This document shows positions 12,193 through 22,738 of a stretch of DNA of 64,000 nucleotides, piece after piece. Numbering within the stretch: the first letter of the stretch is position 1; each line of letters opens with the position of its first letter. The stretch covers positions 21,091,001-21,155,000 of the forward strand of contig CM076948.1 of the NCBI GenBank assembly GCA_039566865.1. The letters are read 5' to 3'. The position numbers and the translations under genes are program-made. The notes beneath the pieces are model-generated. The model was not told where the DNA came from. It saw only the letters and a list, made by a program, of their open reading frames with translations, and ran no database searches. The stretch is from Aurelia coerulea. Taxonomy: Eukaryota; Cnidaria; Scyphozoa; Semaeostomeae; Ulmaridae.

Positions 12193-12477
12193 GCAGCAGA
12201 TCCAACATGTTATGAAGAAGTGCCAGCCATTCCACAACCAGCTTATGTATTTACTGGTTTAACATTACCATTACCAAACACTGCTTTAACAGAGTCATTA
12301 CCAGAATATCAAGCGGATGATCCTTTTAAAACTGATATGCCTCCACCATCATACATTGACACTTGTACATCAAGGATTACTTCCCCACATGAACTGCAAT
12401 CATTTGCTGAAATGGATGCTTCTGATACGACGAGACTTATTTCAGAAGAGGATGGGTCAGATGATGGTAATGGCTAA
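12193..12477 (+). CDS. Terminal exon, cytoplasmic-tail-like peptide with PPxY-type motif
   Basis: Begins right after the acceptor at 12191-12192 and reads 94 codons to TAA in phase 0, starting AADPTCYEEVPAIPQP. The peptide is rich in Pro, Thr, Ser and acidic residues, with PPPSYIDT in the middle and an acidic end (LISEEDGSDDGNG). There is no globular pattern. A proline-rich acidic tail with a PPxY-type WW-ligand motif is typical of arrestin-domain or membrane-protein C-termini; the parent protein is not recognised. Upstream exons would lie left of the window or be hidden among repeats in 1-12 kb. Confidence 0.6.
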   Translation, partial: AADPTCYEEVPAIPQPAYVFTGLTLPLPNTALTESLPEYQADDPFKTDMPPPSYIDTCTSRITSPHELQSFAEMDASDTTRLISEEDGSDDGNG

Positions 12478-13017
12478 GTAGCTGTTAACTTGATTAGTTA
12501 TTATGAGAAACCTCACAACAGTTCCACCAGGTTAGGATCTCTCTGGTCTGCAAAGCTAGCAGGGTGCTAGTCTAGCTACTTGGGACCAGGGAGACATAGA
12601 CAAGGGATCAGGGATCAGGTTGAGACCAGGGATAGTTGGGACCACTCTACCTAATGATAGTCAGGCCAGTTTAAAAAGAGAGAACGCTGTTATGTTGAAA
12701 ATGAGCAATATATCAAAGGGTTTCACGCTAGAATTTTGGCAAAGTGTCTCAAGTTCCTATGAGCCATTCAATGCAACGACAGAGGTAATAGACATTTAAA
12801 CCACCTGCCTGAAAAGAGGCTGCTTTAGAAGATGCTCATAAATTTGTAACAAATTAATCGTTATAACAGCCATTAACGCCAGGACTGGTTTGGTTTTTAT
12901 AAAAAGATTAAATAACAATTTTGTGCATTTTGTCAACAGCGATACTTCTGTTATGTTTCTTGAAAGTACAATTACACAACTTTCAGCGTGAGAAATGATG
13001 GTTCTTAATTTCGAAAC
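12478..13017. other. Probable 3' untranslated region
   Basis: Follows the stop codon at 12477. No coding signal or structured repeat except a short GGGATCAGGGATCAGG-type tandem near 12600-12640. Confidence 0.4.
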
Positions 13018-13416
13018 TAGGCCTGTCCATCGACCATGATTCTACTATTCAATCAATCGTATGCAAATTACGGACTGACCGATCAATCAAAGGAATGAAC
13101 GTAGTAGTACTTCGTCACAGGAAGTTACAATCAACTGTGTAGCAATAGAAAGAATTCCAGTAATAGTTGATCACTTTCTTCGATGGCTTTCCGGTTTCCT
13201 TTCAAGATTGTGTATGAAAATCGATTGTTTTCTTCTAATCGATCATGAATGAAAGTCAGTCAGTGACTCAAAATCGATTATTTCAGCAAAGTCGATTATT
13301 ACCTGAAGTCAGTTAATCGATTATTCGCCACTAATCGATCAATTGGTTAAGCCAAATGGCAATCGATTATTCGAAACTCATCGATTAATCGATGATGGTT
13401 GATGGACAGAGTCCTA
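13018..13416. mobile_element. hAT-type MITE with ATCGATTA-rich interior
   Basis: Ends TAGGCCTGTCCATC / GATGGACAGAGTCCTA, flanked by TTCGAAAC and TTCTAAAC, an 8-bp duplication with one mismatch. The interior holds about ten copies of the word ATCGATTA or TCGATTATT in both orientations. Such subterminal repeats are usual transposase-binding sites in hAT elements (family knowledge). No reading frame. Confidence 0.7.
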
Positions 13417-13693
13417 TTCTAAACAACTAAGGCTAATCTTATGAGTGGTCGTGTGCATCAGATAAAAGTAAGCCTGTACAAAGAACGAGAACTAGTGAAG
13501 TAACATTTTGGTAACTTTCCAACCAGTATTGCAAGCCCTTAATACTATCTTGTTAGATTGTAGATAGTCAAATTTAAAAGAATTATTTGAAGATAAAATG
13601 TAATTGTTGTTTTAAGCAGTTTTAGCAGTGGGACTCACTTTAGAAACTGTTGATATAGTTAGTCATGGCAGACACTTTGTTTTAAATCATGTA

Positions 13694-13699
13694 AATAAA
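13694..13699 (+). promoter_or_regulatory. Candidate polyadenylation signal AATAAA
   Basis: First clear AATAAA downstream of the terminal exon at 12193-12477. It would give a 3' UTR of ~1.2 kb that includes the hAT MITE. Position only; no other support. Confidence 0.25.
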
Positions 13700-14842
13700 T
13701 AAGGAAGCGGAGGAAAATTAGTTTTGACGTGGTAATGATTTGAGGGTGATGATGGGTGCTCGCTTCCCTACCAGGTGTTCCAAATGTAAATATTTTCCAT
13801 ACTGTCAATAGTTCATTGGGGAAGGAGTATATTTCTCAAAGCAATTCAGGGAAGAATGACAGTGAATAAATGAAGAGCAAAGTCCGGCGCGGAAGGGTCT
13901 GGGTAATCATTCTTTGACATTCTGATCTGGTCTATCAGCTTCGAAGGAAATGGCGAATACTTTTCCGCTTTGTCACCAAAGCTGTTTACGGCAAGGTCTC
14001 CCTTTCGTTACGAGGCACAGAGTCATGGGACATCCTTCCGAAGACCTTTTAGGAAATTATTTGTCAAGGGTTTTTTATTTCAACCATAAATTTAAGCCAG
14101 CAGCTATGTGAATCAAAATCGATCATTCGTAGGGGCACCGTGGCAGCAATTTACTAGATTTATGTCCGCCATTTACAGGAACAAACTGCTCTGCCCAGCC
14201 TTTCTTTTAATGGTCGAAATGGTCCGTTAGCTTATTGTGTTTCAGGATCTCGTTTCGTGCGTGGACATGGTATAGCAGAAGAAAAAATTCATTCTAAGCC
14301 CAATTTCTAAATACCTGCTGGCAAAGGCAACCTGGCCGTACATTTCTCTAAATGTCTGAAATTAGGAATTGACACCTGCAGTCTTCCTTTACCATTTCGT
14401 TAAATTTCGTCAGTTGATGTTTTGTTCTCTCTCTATCTCTTTGTCTCAAAAATTCTGCAATCTTATCTAGGCAATCTAATTGGCCAAGATGATCTCGAAG
14501 ACATCCTTTCGTCAAGAATTAAGTTGGCCTGAGACAACTATCTTTTCCACAGCTTTCAGCAACTTCCCAGAAGAATTACGATTTTTGAAACCAGCACTGG
14601 CCAAAATATCAATTTAGTGGATGAATACTTACTATTCTGGCTACACCTTCCTTTTGTCCTCTTCTAATAATTTTCAAGGCTTCCGGATACTCTCTTTTGC
14701 TTGTATTTCTTAGAGAATCCAAACATTAACTCTTCTTCAAGCTAGTTAAGAACCTTGAAAAAACCTTTGGAAGTAGAATTCCTAATAGTTTGATCATGTA
14801 CCGCAACGCGTAGATAGGTAGAAACATCTCTAAAGTCCCATA
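13700..14842. other. No gene recognised
   Basis: Intergenic sequence without recognisable repeats or exons. Confidence 0.35.
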
Positions 14843-15619
14843 CAATAGACCTTTTTAGATATTCTAAGAGGAATCTGAATCGAACTATATTCATATACAT
14901 CTTGTACCGGGTGTCTCAAAAAATACCCCCCTTTTGACTGGAAATAGGAAACAAAAAATAAGATATCATTGCTCCCCGAGTTCACAGCTAAATTTATCAG
15001 TCTTCAACTTAGATGCACATACCTTGCATTTAGAAATCGTCCACCATACACCGGAGATACAAGTTCGCAAAGTCAACATTTACAGTGCACCCAAAACCAG
15101 AGGTTTTAAAAAAGGCCTAGTCATGATTTGTATCATGGATATTTTCCAAAGCACCTGTAAACTTTAATTTTCTGTTGTTTGCTTTTGAAAATAATGAAAG
15201 ACGCATGGACACGGCCCTGATTAAAAAGTATTTTGCAAAATGCCTGCGTGGGGTCAAGTCATGGCTAGGCCATTTCTCAAAACCTCTGGTTGCAGATGCA
15301 CTCCAAATTTTGACCTTGTGGACTCATATCTCCGGTGTTTGGGGGTCAATTTCAAAATGCAAGGTATGTGCATTTAAGTTGAAGACCAACAAATGCAGCT
15401 ATGAATTTAAAAAGTCACGACATTTTATCGTTTTGTTCCCTTGTTCAGTCAAAACGGGGTACTTTTTGAGACACCCGGTAGAATTTTTGGAATTAGCACA
15501 AAAGCGATAGAAGCTCTGAGGTCAACGCCACTCAATCGAACATTTTCGTATGGAAATATGTAGAATAAAAATATTGCTCGATCCAGGGTCTGTTGTAGAA
15601 TAGCTAAAAAGGTATATTG
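14843..15619. mobile_element. Old palindromic MITE, host of a nested element
   Basis: Left arm CAATAGACCTTTTTAGATAT at 14843 and right arm ending ...TAGCTAAAAAGGTATATTG at 15619 match the arms of the MITE at 17694-18882 (CAATAGACCTTTTAGCTATT and its inverse). The two arms here are separated by the TA element at 14907-15478, which inserted into the left arm. Arms have drifted more than in the 17694 copy. Confidence 0.65.
14907..15478. mobile_element. Palindromic TA-flanked MITE nested in an older MITE
   Basis: Ends CCGGGTGTCTCAAAAA and inverse, TA at 14905-14906 and 15479-15480. Almost the whole element is an inverted repeat (arms ~270 bp) around a short centre near 15120-15270. Open frames on both arms are by-products of the palindrome. 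Termini are similar to those of 1691-2447. Confidence 0.85.
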
Positions 15620-16474
15620 TTTAGCGAGATACTCTTTAAACAGTGATTTTCCCCGTGAGTTTCATGGATCTGATCGAATGTGAACTTGTCAGAGTCACTG
15701 TAAGATTTTCAAATGAAAGATCTTGAATTGTGCAATTCATATTGAATTAGCATATCGATTAGCATCAAATAATTTAGAATGTTATCATTATAAACAGATA
15801 TGTGTAGCATGTTAATATTGAATTCATATTTGTTATGTTATCGTTTCGTGACTTCTTCATGTCAATATTCAGTGAGATGCATTATTATAGGAAAAGGAAG
15901 AATAAGCATCCAGTTTTTCGTCTCTCCTTATCTTTTGTTCCGGTGACTACCAGTCAAGCCATCGTTAACACTCGATTGACCCCCTCCCCCTGGAATGACC
16001 CCCCTCAGAATCAAGGGACGAATTGTGCTGATTTAGACTCTCGTGCAATGTTTATACACCAGCTCTTTTAGGTTGAGATTAAGAAGTATCACATTAGATT
16101 GAAAAGTAAATAAAGTAAAATATAAGCACTTTGGTGCGAATTGAAACAAGCGCGACGTTTTGAAATGGACTTTAGTTACTCTGGAACCAAGGAGCTGGTC
16201 TATCAAAATTCTGCAAAAGCATGATTTTAACTTCTTCACGGTCGAAAGGTGTATTAAATGAAAAAGTTTGCTTCCTTGTTAGGAGCCTTCAGAAGAACTT
16301 AATTATCCACTGCGCTGATCTAGGGCTTTGATTAAGATAGGCACTACATCCTTACTGGCTGACAAAATTGACACGTGACACGCCCTAAACCAATCAAATG
16401 GAACCGACAACCAACCGGGAAATTTGAAATGTCAGATTTTAGGCCACTTTTTGGATTTTAGGCCGCTTTTGGAC

Positions 16475-16522
16475 AGCCTGCGTGCAGACTCGACTATCCT
16501 TAGTCGAGTCTGTACGCAGGCT
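16475..16522. repeat. 48-nt hairpin (22-nt arms, TCCT loop)
   Basis: Arms AGCCTGCGTGCAGACTCGAC.. and its complement, with one mismatch. A longer, looser relative with the same ends is at 41820-41918, so this is the core of a small palindromic MITE family. Confidence 0.75.
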
Positions 16523-16689
16523 ACGTTAGGACGATTTTACCACCCTTCACCAAAATATAAATCGACAGAAGGAGCATGAAGATTTTCAAAAAATTTCTTC
16601 ACAGACCTGTTCCCAATACTCTAATACACAGTTAGTCATCGTCACTACAAATTATTTCAAAATTTGGAGAAATGCCAAAGTTTTGAATT

Positions 16690-17095
16690 TGACCTCACTT
16701 TGGCTTGCCAAACAAGCTAGCAGTATTTAGATGAATGTTTCTTCGAGCTATTAAAGCAAACAACTCCTACCTACAAGTGATATGCTGCTTGTTTGTGGAC
16801 GCAGAAGATCTCGTAATTTCGCTCGCTATCGAGCTCGCTACTTCGAGATTTTGATCGTTGCAACCGTTCAATCGAACGCGTGTTTGTTTGCTTTTGACGA
16901 GAAGTTGAAACTGAGAAGAATCAGCCAATCCAATCAAGTTATTTCAAGGCTTGCATCTTGATTGTGCGGAGAGCAAATTTGTTCTCTGTGAGAAATTGTT
17001 TTTGCCGTTTTGAGAAGAGTTTGGCAACAAGGCAATCATTGGAGCGACAACAACAACATTAATTCACTTCAATGAGTTGAGGGTCCCTGTGTCGT
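16690..17095 (-). repeat. Dispersed repeat, inverted partner of 2505-2920
   Basis: Reverse-complement match of the 2505-2920 repeat over about 400 bp, ending in the shared GAGGGTCC motif. Confidence 0.7.
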
Positions 17096-17106
17096 GAAGC
17101 TAGATA

Positions 17107-17527
17107 CACGTTTTTTTATATAAGAAACTGGTTTATAAGAAACTAGTACTACGATGACCAAAAATTTAAGAAACTCTAGTACTACGCTCAAGAACAGATA
17201 AGAAACTCTAAAACTTTATTTCTGTATTTCTCTCTTATTCTATATCTCTCTAAAAAAGGTACCTTAGTTTTTTCTTGACTTTTAACTGCAAAATTGGTAA
17301 ATGTTTGCCTTAATGTGCATGGCTTCTTTTTGATGACAATGTCAATGCAAAATGGAAGCCCTTTGTCGAGAAGAAGGCTTAACTTCGAACAATACCGCAA
17401 TTTTAGGCCCAAAAAAGAAGAAACTAATTAAGAAACTTTTACTACTAACACACCGAAATTTTCATGCGAAATTAAGAAACTTTTAGTACTAAGTGCTGAT
17501 CCAAGTTTCTTATAAAAAAAAAACGTG
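17107..17527 (+). mobile_element. AAGAAACT-rich MITE, copy 2 (complete)
   Basis: Ends CACGTTTTTTTATATAAG and AAAAAAAAACGTG with TA on both sides. Inside, TAAGAAACT/TTAAGAAACT occurs about eight times, several followed by CTAGTACTA. The interior (AATGTGCATGGCTTC, near 17305) matches the interrupted copy at 23030-24046. Confidence 0.8.
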
Positions 17528-17570
17528 TAATTTGAATGCACATGTTGATAGATAGTTTTTCTTCTCTTAG

Positions 17571-17633
17571 GAATGCCAAAGAAAATGAGTCGTTCCATTT
17601 CAAAGAATTCTCAAATATCCACTTCTCTTCAGG
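17571..17633 (+). CDS. Possible 63-nt coding exon
   Basis: Between two MITEs is ~160 bp of unique sequence with a strong acceptor (TTTTTCTTCTCTTAG) and a donor (AGG|GTATGT). Two frames are open; one reads NAKENESFHFKEFSN. It could be an upstream exon of the Vav-like gene, but I cannot place it in a known domain. Confidence 0.25.
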
Positions 17634-17865
17634 GTATGTTGAAATATTACTCACCTCTCGTCAGACTTTTGAAGCATAGGAGAAAAAGCGTTTCAATAGA
17701 CCTTTTAGCTATTCTACAAAAGAGCCTGGATCGAGCGTTATTTTTATACACGAGGTTCAATAGAGTGGCGTTAGAGCTTCTATAAATATTGTGCTTATTC
17801 GAAAATTCTACAAAGTGCACTTTGTAGAATTTTCGAATTTGCAAAATAGTGATAGAAGCTCTTAA

Positions 17866-18801
17866 CCCTTTCGTAGTCATGGGGAAAATGAGGCAAAAAA
17901 CCGGTATTGTTTAATTTATTCAGATTTGTTTCATGTACACCCCATACAGTTAAATTTGGTGTGAAATGAAAGCTTATGAATTTCTGAATCAGAAAGGCTA
18001 AACAGATCATTCACATGTGCCTTCAATTTTTTCCTGTGTATTTTTATAAAAGAAAAACAATAAATATTTTTTGAAATTTTCATTTTCCTGCTCAAAAGAG
18101 AGCCTGAAGATCAAAGGGGGGTGTGGAGCAAATAGCCTCATTTTGAAGCAACATCATCTGGAGACTCGCTGGGATAATTAGTTTTCAAAATGGCGTCTGA
18201 TAGCAAGAAGGAAGCGATCAACTTTGTGATTGACCAAGATGACGATTTATCCGAAAATGACATGGATTATGATAAGATGATGAATTTTGAGTTGAAAGAG
18301 CTGTGTAGGCAATGTGGACTTGCAAATTCAGGCAGAAAACAAGACTTGATTGATTGTTTAGAGGACTATACGATAGAAATGGGCCTATCTATGCTATGGT
18401 GGGATGAAATTGAGAGACAGATACACATTCAAACCTTCAGGTACAGATACACAGCCTAATGCAACACATAGGTCAAATAGATTTGATGGAATAGAACATT
18501 ATATTATCAAATCAGAGCAGAGAGGGTACTGCAAACATTAATGTGGAAGCAAAGTTGGATACAAGTGCTGCAAATGCGAAATTTTTCTGTGCGTTGACTG
18601 TTTTCAACCATACCACACAACAAAATAATAAAAACAAGCACATCTGAATATTGATTAAAACTTTTAAATTGGTTTTTAAATGTAGTCTACTTCTTGTAGA
18701 ACATGTTTCTTGGAAGAGTTTAGATATATTTCTTATATTACCTTTGTTTTTTATCTTGCATTGTAAAAATGGACATATATGTCCTTGTGACGACGAAAGG
18801 G
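17866..18801 (+). mobile_element. Internally deleted piggyBac element
   Basis: Flanked by TTAA (17862-17865 and 18802-18805). Ends CCCTTTCGTAGTCA and inverted CCCTTTCGTCGTCA match the piggyBac pattern of CCY ends in a TTAA target. Inside is the start of a transposase gene and, after a large deletion, its cysteine-rich tail. At ~940 bp it is far shorter than autonomous piggyBac elements (2-3 kb, family knowledge), so it needs transposase from elsewhere. Confidence 0.85.
18190..18630 (+). pseudogene. Remnant piggyBac transposase (N-terminus plus Cys-rich C-terminus)
   Basis: An ATG frame of 89 codons (18190-18459) begins MASDSKKEAINF and contains a SAP-like segment LKELCRQCGLANSGRKQDLI (~residues 37-56). 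About 20 nt before its stop the frame slips by one base; in the new frame, sequence to ~18630 encodes EQRGYCKH, a stop codon, then CGSKVGYKCCKCEIFLCVDC, the Cys/His-rich finger that ends piggyBac transposases. The DDE core is absent. Broken by deletion, a frameshift and an in-frame stop. The SAP-like N-terminus is an inference from the leucine/glycine spacing. Confidence 0.75.
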
Positions 18802-18882
18802 TTAACACCACTCTATCGAGCCTCGCGTATAAAAATAACGCTCGATCCAGGCTCTTTTGTAGAATAGCTAGAAGGTCTATTG

Positions 18883-19942
18883 CCGGAGGGGTAAATCGCT
18901 CCGAAAATAGTGTGCGAGAATTTTAGATTTCAAAAACTTCTCAGATTATTCAAAGTTTTTGAGATTTTTTCTGAGATTTGGAAAGATTTTTTGAGATTTT
19001 CAGGTTTTTTCGACATTTGCAAGATCCTTTAGGATTTGAACAATTTTTTGATTTTCAAAGAATTATCAAAAGATTTTTTTGAGTATTGTACCATTTATTG
19101 CGGGGGACTTCAAAAAATTTTTAGATTCTCGATTATTGTTAGAGTTTTTTTACCCTGATTTTTTGGGATTTCGAAGACTTTGTAAAGAGTTTTTAAAAGA
19201 TTTCGGGGTTTTCAAACAATTTTCAAAATTTTTGAGACTTGAAGAATTTTAGGATGTTTTAGGAAATTGTACGAGATCTATCGGAGTGATTTTGTCTTCA
19301 AAATTGCCTTTCCAATTATTGTCTTCCGGATTGTTTGCGACTTGGTTTACTTGTATTAAGCTTGCCCTTAATTATGAGATATCGTCGGACATTGCAAGTT
19401 TAGCTAGCTGTAGCTAATAGATCGATCATTATCATTGTCATCATTATTTTATTTACAGTAGGCAAGAATCAGAAATGGTTAATTTACAGTTAACTAAGGC
19501 CTAATTCATTACATATTTGCAATTCACAATTTAGGAGAAAAAAGAACCTTAAAGGGAATCAACATAGTTAAAAGCTGGCCGTCCTTCGGAAGGGACGTTA
19601 AACTAGGGGTCCCATGCCTGGATGCGGCATGCATAGTGGGCCTAAATTAGCTTTAAATAGCTAGAAACCCTATCAGGTTATCAGCCCACTTTAAAATAAA
19701 TTACTACTACTACTACTACTACTGGCCCGGGCCAAGTTAAAAATATAATCTATTATATTCAACAACTTTGACACCTGTGGTTTCATTGTGTGGGGAAGGA
19801 AACAATGGGTTTGTGGGCGTTTCTTGAGCCTATTTATAGCAGCTTGTCGGCTTATAATAGCTAAGTCTATTCCCTTTGAGATCGATGGAGATGGGCAATA
19901 TGTATTGCAGGAAACAGTACAAGCAAATGGTCTATCTTGTCA
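18883..19942. other. No gene recognised; AT-rich degenerate tract
   Basis: 18900-19260 is a decayed T-rich tract of GATTTTTTGAGATTTTC-like words. A short (TAC)n run lies near 19706-19723. No coding signal. Confidence 0.35.
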
Positions 19943-20008
19943 GAAACCCAAATTTCGGAATGTTAGAAACCAAACTTTCGGGATATTAGAAACCCAACTT
20001 TCGGGATG
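19943..20008. repeat. Three tandem ~25-bp units
   Basis: Units of the type GAAACCCAACTTTCGGGATRTTA, slightly diverged. They adjoin the LINE remnant and overlap its 3' part. Confidence 0.6.
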
Positions 20009-20168
20009 TAAGTTTTGCAGAGTCTACATTTGCATTTATTACCATTCCAGCATCTAATTTGTTTTTTTTTTATAGGAAGGGTGTTTACGTGTTTCATTTC
20101 TTGCGGTAAAATCTGCCACAGTTTGTTTCCAAGGGAACTGATGGACTCGATTCCAAAAGATATGGTTC
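19975..20168 (-). pseudogene. LINE reverse-transcriptase 3'-end fragment
   Basis: The minus strand encodes GIESISSLGNKLWQILPQEM, and then KCKCRLCKTYIPKVGF, the conserved C-terminal end of non-LTR ORF2 proteins (pattern: SIxxLGxKxWxxLPxEIK ... CxCRLCKxYI). A small indel lies in between. Only the extreme 3' end remains, the usual result of 5' truncation. Confidence 0.7.
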
Positions 20169-20253
20169 GAGTGTGCTTCGAGCAGAGCACAGTGAAGAAA
20201 GCTGCAAGGGTGTCAGCTGTCAGCTATGTAACCATCGAGCAAGGTGTTTATTG

Positions 20254-21332
20254 CGTAATTTATATAAGTTAAACCGACCTGAATCCACCTGAACCCACCT
20301 GAACCCTGCTGAATCCATCTGAACCCACCTGAACCCATCTGAACCCAGTAGAGGCCAACCTGACTCGATAGAAATTCCCAAGAGGTCCCCTGCTAGGTGT
20401 GATGGCTCCGTTTGGAAATATCAAGAACAATGTATCAAAAGAAGCGGGTGATAAGCATAGCGCTTTATGGTGTTAATGAAAACAGCTGAGTAACAATCGT
20501 TCTGATCTTATTGGCTCGGACGGTTTTTCATTTTGAGATTTTATGGGTTCAAAGTGCGTCATCGATTTGTGTGTGGCCATATCTCTGCCAATCCAGGAGA
20601 TATTTCAGCCGGCATCCAAACTTTAATACCCAAACATCTGGAGAGTAGATTTCTTCAAAAAAATTCGGGAAATTTCAAGCAATTTCTTTCCTGGTTGCGT
20701 TTTATGAAGGTAGGTAAACTGTCGAAAAATTGTCATTGATTTCTTTCGCAGTGATATCACTCTCCTACTAAATCATCAGGCCTAACTTTTTCACCTTCAC
20801 GTGTACACAATACTGTTTTCGTCAATTACACGTTTTTTGTTATAAGAAACTGGTTTATAAGAAACTTACACGACCAAAAATTTTTTTTTTATAAGAAACT
20901 GTACATTCATCTTTTCTTGACTTTTATAAGAAACTAGTACTACGATGACCAAAAATTGAAGTACTACTAAAACACCGAAATTTTCATGCGAAATTAAGAA
21001 ACTTTTAGTACTAAGTGCTGATCCAAGTTTCTTATAAAAAAAACGTTTATTTGACTAAAACGTCCTTTGAGTTTCCGTGTTTGTTAATCTGAAGGGCTAT
21101 AATTCCAAACAGAGCCATTAGCATTATGAACAAGTGTTAAATGCCAATTCCCTGCTTGTGTGCTTCATATAAATCACAGGACCTCTTGGGATTTCTATTG
21201 CGTCAGGTTGGTCTCTGCTGGGTTCAGATGGATTCAGCTGGGATCAGATGGATTCAGATGGATTCAGCTGGGTTCAGATGGATTCAGCTGGGTTCAGATG
21301 GGTTCAGGTGGGTTTAACTTATATAAATTACG
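20254..21332. mobile_element. Foldback element with minisatellite arms and 10-bp target duplication
   Basis: Terminal repeats CGTAATTTATATAAGTTAAA / TTTAACTTATATAAATTACG are flanked by a perfect direct repeat GTGTTTATTG (20244-20253 and 21333-21342). Each arm continues as a tandem array of ~10-bp words: CCACCTGAACC-type at 20275-20345 and the inverse GGGTTCAGATGGATTCAGCT-type at 21205-21315. A 9-10-bp duplication with long repetitive inverted arms fits Mutator-like (MULE) foldback elements by family knowledge. It has no coding sequence and contains an AAGAAACT MITE. Confidence 0.8.
20829..21047 (+). mobile_element. AAGAAACT-rich MITE, copy 3, nested in the foldback
   Basis: Starts TA|CACGTTTTTTGTTATAAG, ends CTTATAAAAAAAACGTTTA. 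It is shorter than copy 2 and nearly identical at its 3' half (TTTTAGTACTAAGTGCTGAT). Confidence 0.7.
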
Positions 21333-21391
21333 GTGTTTATTGCCTTTCTTCACTTTGTAATATTAGTAAGGGGCTCATCACATGGCATATT

Positions 21392-21660
21392 CACGTTTTT
21401 ATACAAGAAACCATGGGTAGTTAAACACTGCTGGTGTGCTTCTATGGAGGAGCGCCGTTCTTTCGATATCTCCTCCGCAGTACTAAACAATATTTCCTCT
21501 GCAGATACATATTATCCAGCGCTCCTCCATAGAAGCACACCAGCAGTGTCTAACTACCTGTGAAGAAACCAGTCAATAAGAAACTAGCACTACTCAGATA
21601 GCCGAAAATTTAAGAAACTCTTGTACTACGTTTGGAAAGCGCTAAGAAACATTTAAATTC
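21392..21660 (+). mobile_element. Partial AAGAAACT MITE split by a small palindromic element
   Basis: Left end CACGTTTTTATACAAGAAAC at 21392; AAGAAAC words resume after 21564, and the right end is missing. A second element with ~40-bp arms (GTAGTTAAACACTGCTGGTG and inverse) occupies 21416-21558. Confidence 0.6.
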
Positions 21661-22706
21661 TGGATGGAAAGATACCGTGGAAAATATCTCTATGAACCCT
21701 TATTCTGAAGTAAAGTTAAATCTGGTTTTATGTTTTGAATGTGATAAGATACTGAAAACCAGAACAGACATGCGACCCCAAGCTCATCGTTCCTTCCGAA
21801 AGACGCCCAAGTGAGTTGATCGGTCAGGCACCGGGAATGTCACCCATCCGGATTTCAACTTCACATGAATCTAATAATGCATGAAACCCGTTTTTGAAGC
21901 TTTGAGGGTGCTTGAGCACCCTTAGCAGCCCGTTGGATTCGCCCCATGGATCCGTCATGAAGAAGATTTTTCACTTCGCTCGGCCATTCACTAACACAAG
22001 CCCGGCCGGGAGGACTGGCCTGCCTCATATAAAAAGCACTTAAGAACAGTACATTTCATACTGCCGATAGGTTTTGTTTCGAGACTGTAGTAGGGATTGG
22101 TGTTTGGCACTAAATGTTGGATGCTTCTGCACCTTAATCGAAATTTGTGTCAACATGCCTATTGTGTATGACTCCTCCTCTTGAGTCATAACCTGGCGTA
22201 ACACATCATCTGGCGCAACACCTGGCGTAACCTCTCCTGGGATAGAGGGCTGTCTCGTTCTGCGCCTTCTTGTGCCGCCTCTATTCTCTAACTATTGTCC
22301 GGCTTCCCTCCTTCTCACCTTCAGCTATCCCCTTTGTAATTAACTGATGGATTGTATCGGACAGGTCCTTTTGTTAGAGTGTTATTCCCATATTAGCTCA
22401 TTGTGATATTCCACACCTATATCTGTCTGTCAATTTCGATCAAGTGATGATGTAATCCACCTTAACAAGGCCCCTGGAATCTGTCGCATGCCGTTTGAAT
22501 CCAGTAATCTGATTGGTTTTTTGAAGGGGAGCCATGAATGGGTGGATTTAGGTTTATATGCAGGCCTCACATCATTGTAAAGTTCATTCTGATATTTGAT
22601 CGAGCGAAAGCGAGAGTTGATTGAGCACTTTGTCATCTTCCTTCACAAGATAATTTGAGTGTACATTACTTGAGTTACTGAAAGATATTCTACTATACTG
22701 AAACAG
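21661..22706. other. No gene recognised
   Basis: Intronic or intergenic. A hairpin GGGTGCTTGAGCACCC near 21907 belongs to a hAT-like relic (compare 10740). Confidence 0.35.
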
Positions 22707-22738
22707 CAATAACAGAAAAAGCATTGGAAATTATGGAG
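22707..22738 (+). CDS. Candidate Vav DH-domain exon
   Basis: Acceptor CTACTATACTGAAACAG, then 32 nt read with two leading bases as ITEKALEIME, then donor GTATGT. This resembles the long helix near the end of RhoGEF DH domains (xLKxALExMK). The exon is short and the following PH exons could not be found, so this is tentative. It fits the location upstream of the PH/C1 exons. Confidence 0.35.

Larger units (their letters stand above)
17694..18882. mobile_element. Palindromic MITE split by a piggyBac element
   Basis: Left arm from CAATAGACCTTTTAGC at 17694, right arm to GAAGGTCTATTG at 18882. The arms are ~100 bp of good reverse complement (GAGCCTGGATCGAGCGTTAT and inverse). A perfect 36-nt palindrome near 17800-17835 (CGAAAATTCTACAAAGTG and inverse) marks the centre. 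The TTAA in the right arm received the piggyBac element 17866-18801. Confidence 0.75.

Noticed and set aside
14934..15510. Two open frames (14934-15167 and 15175-15510) as genes
   Set aside because: They lie on the two arms of a palindromic MITE and mirror each other.
21160..21360. Peptide with GFRWIQLGSD repeats
   Set aside because: Translation of the minisatellite arm of the foldback element.
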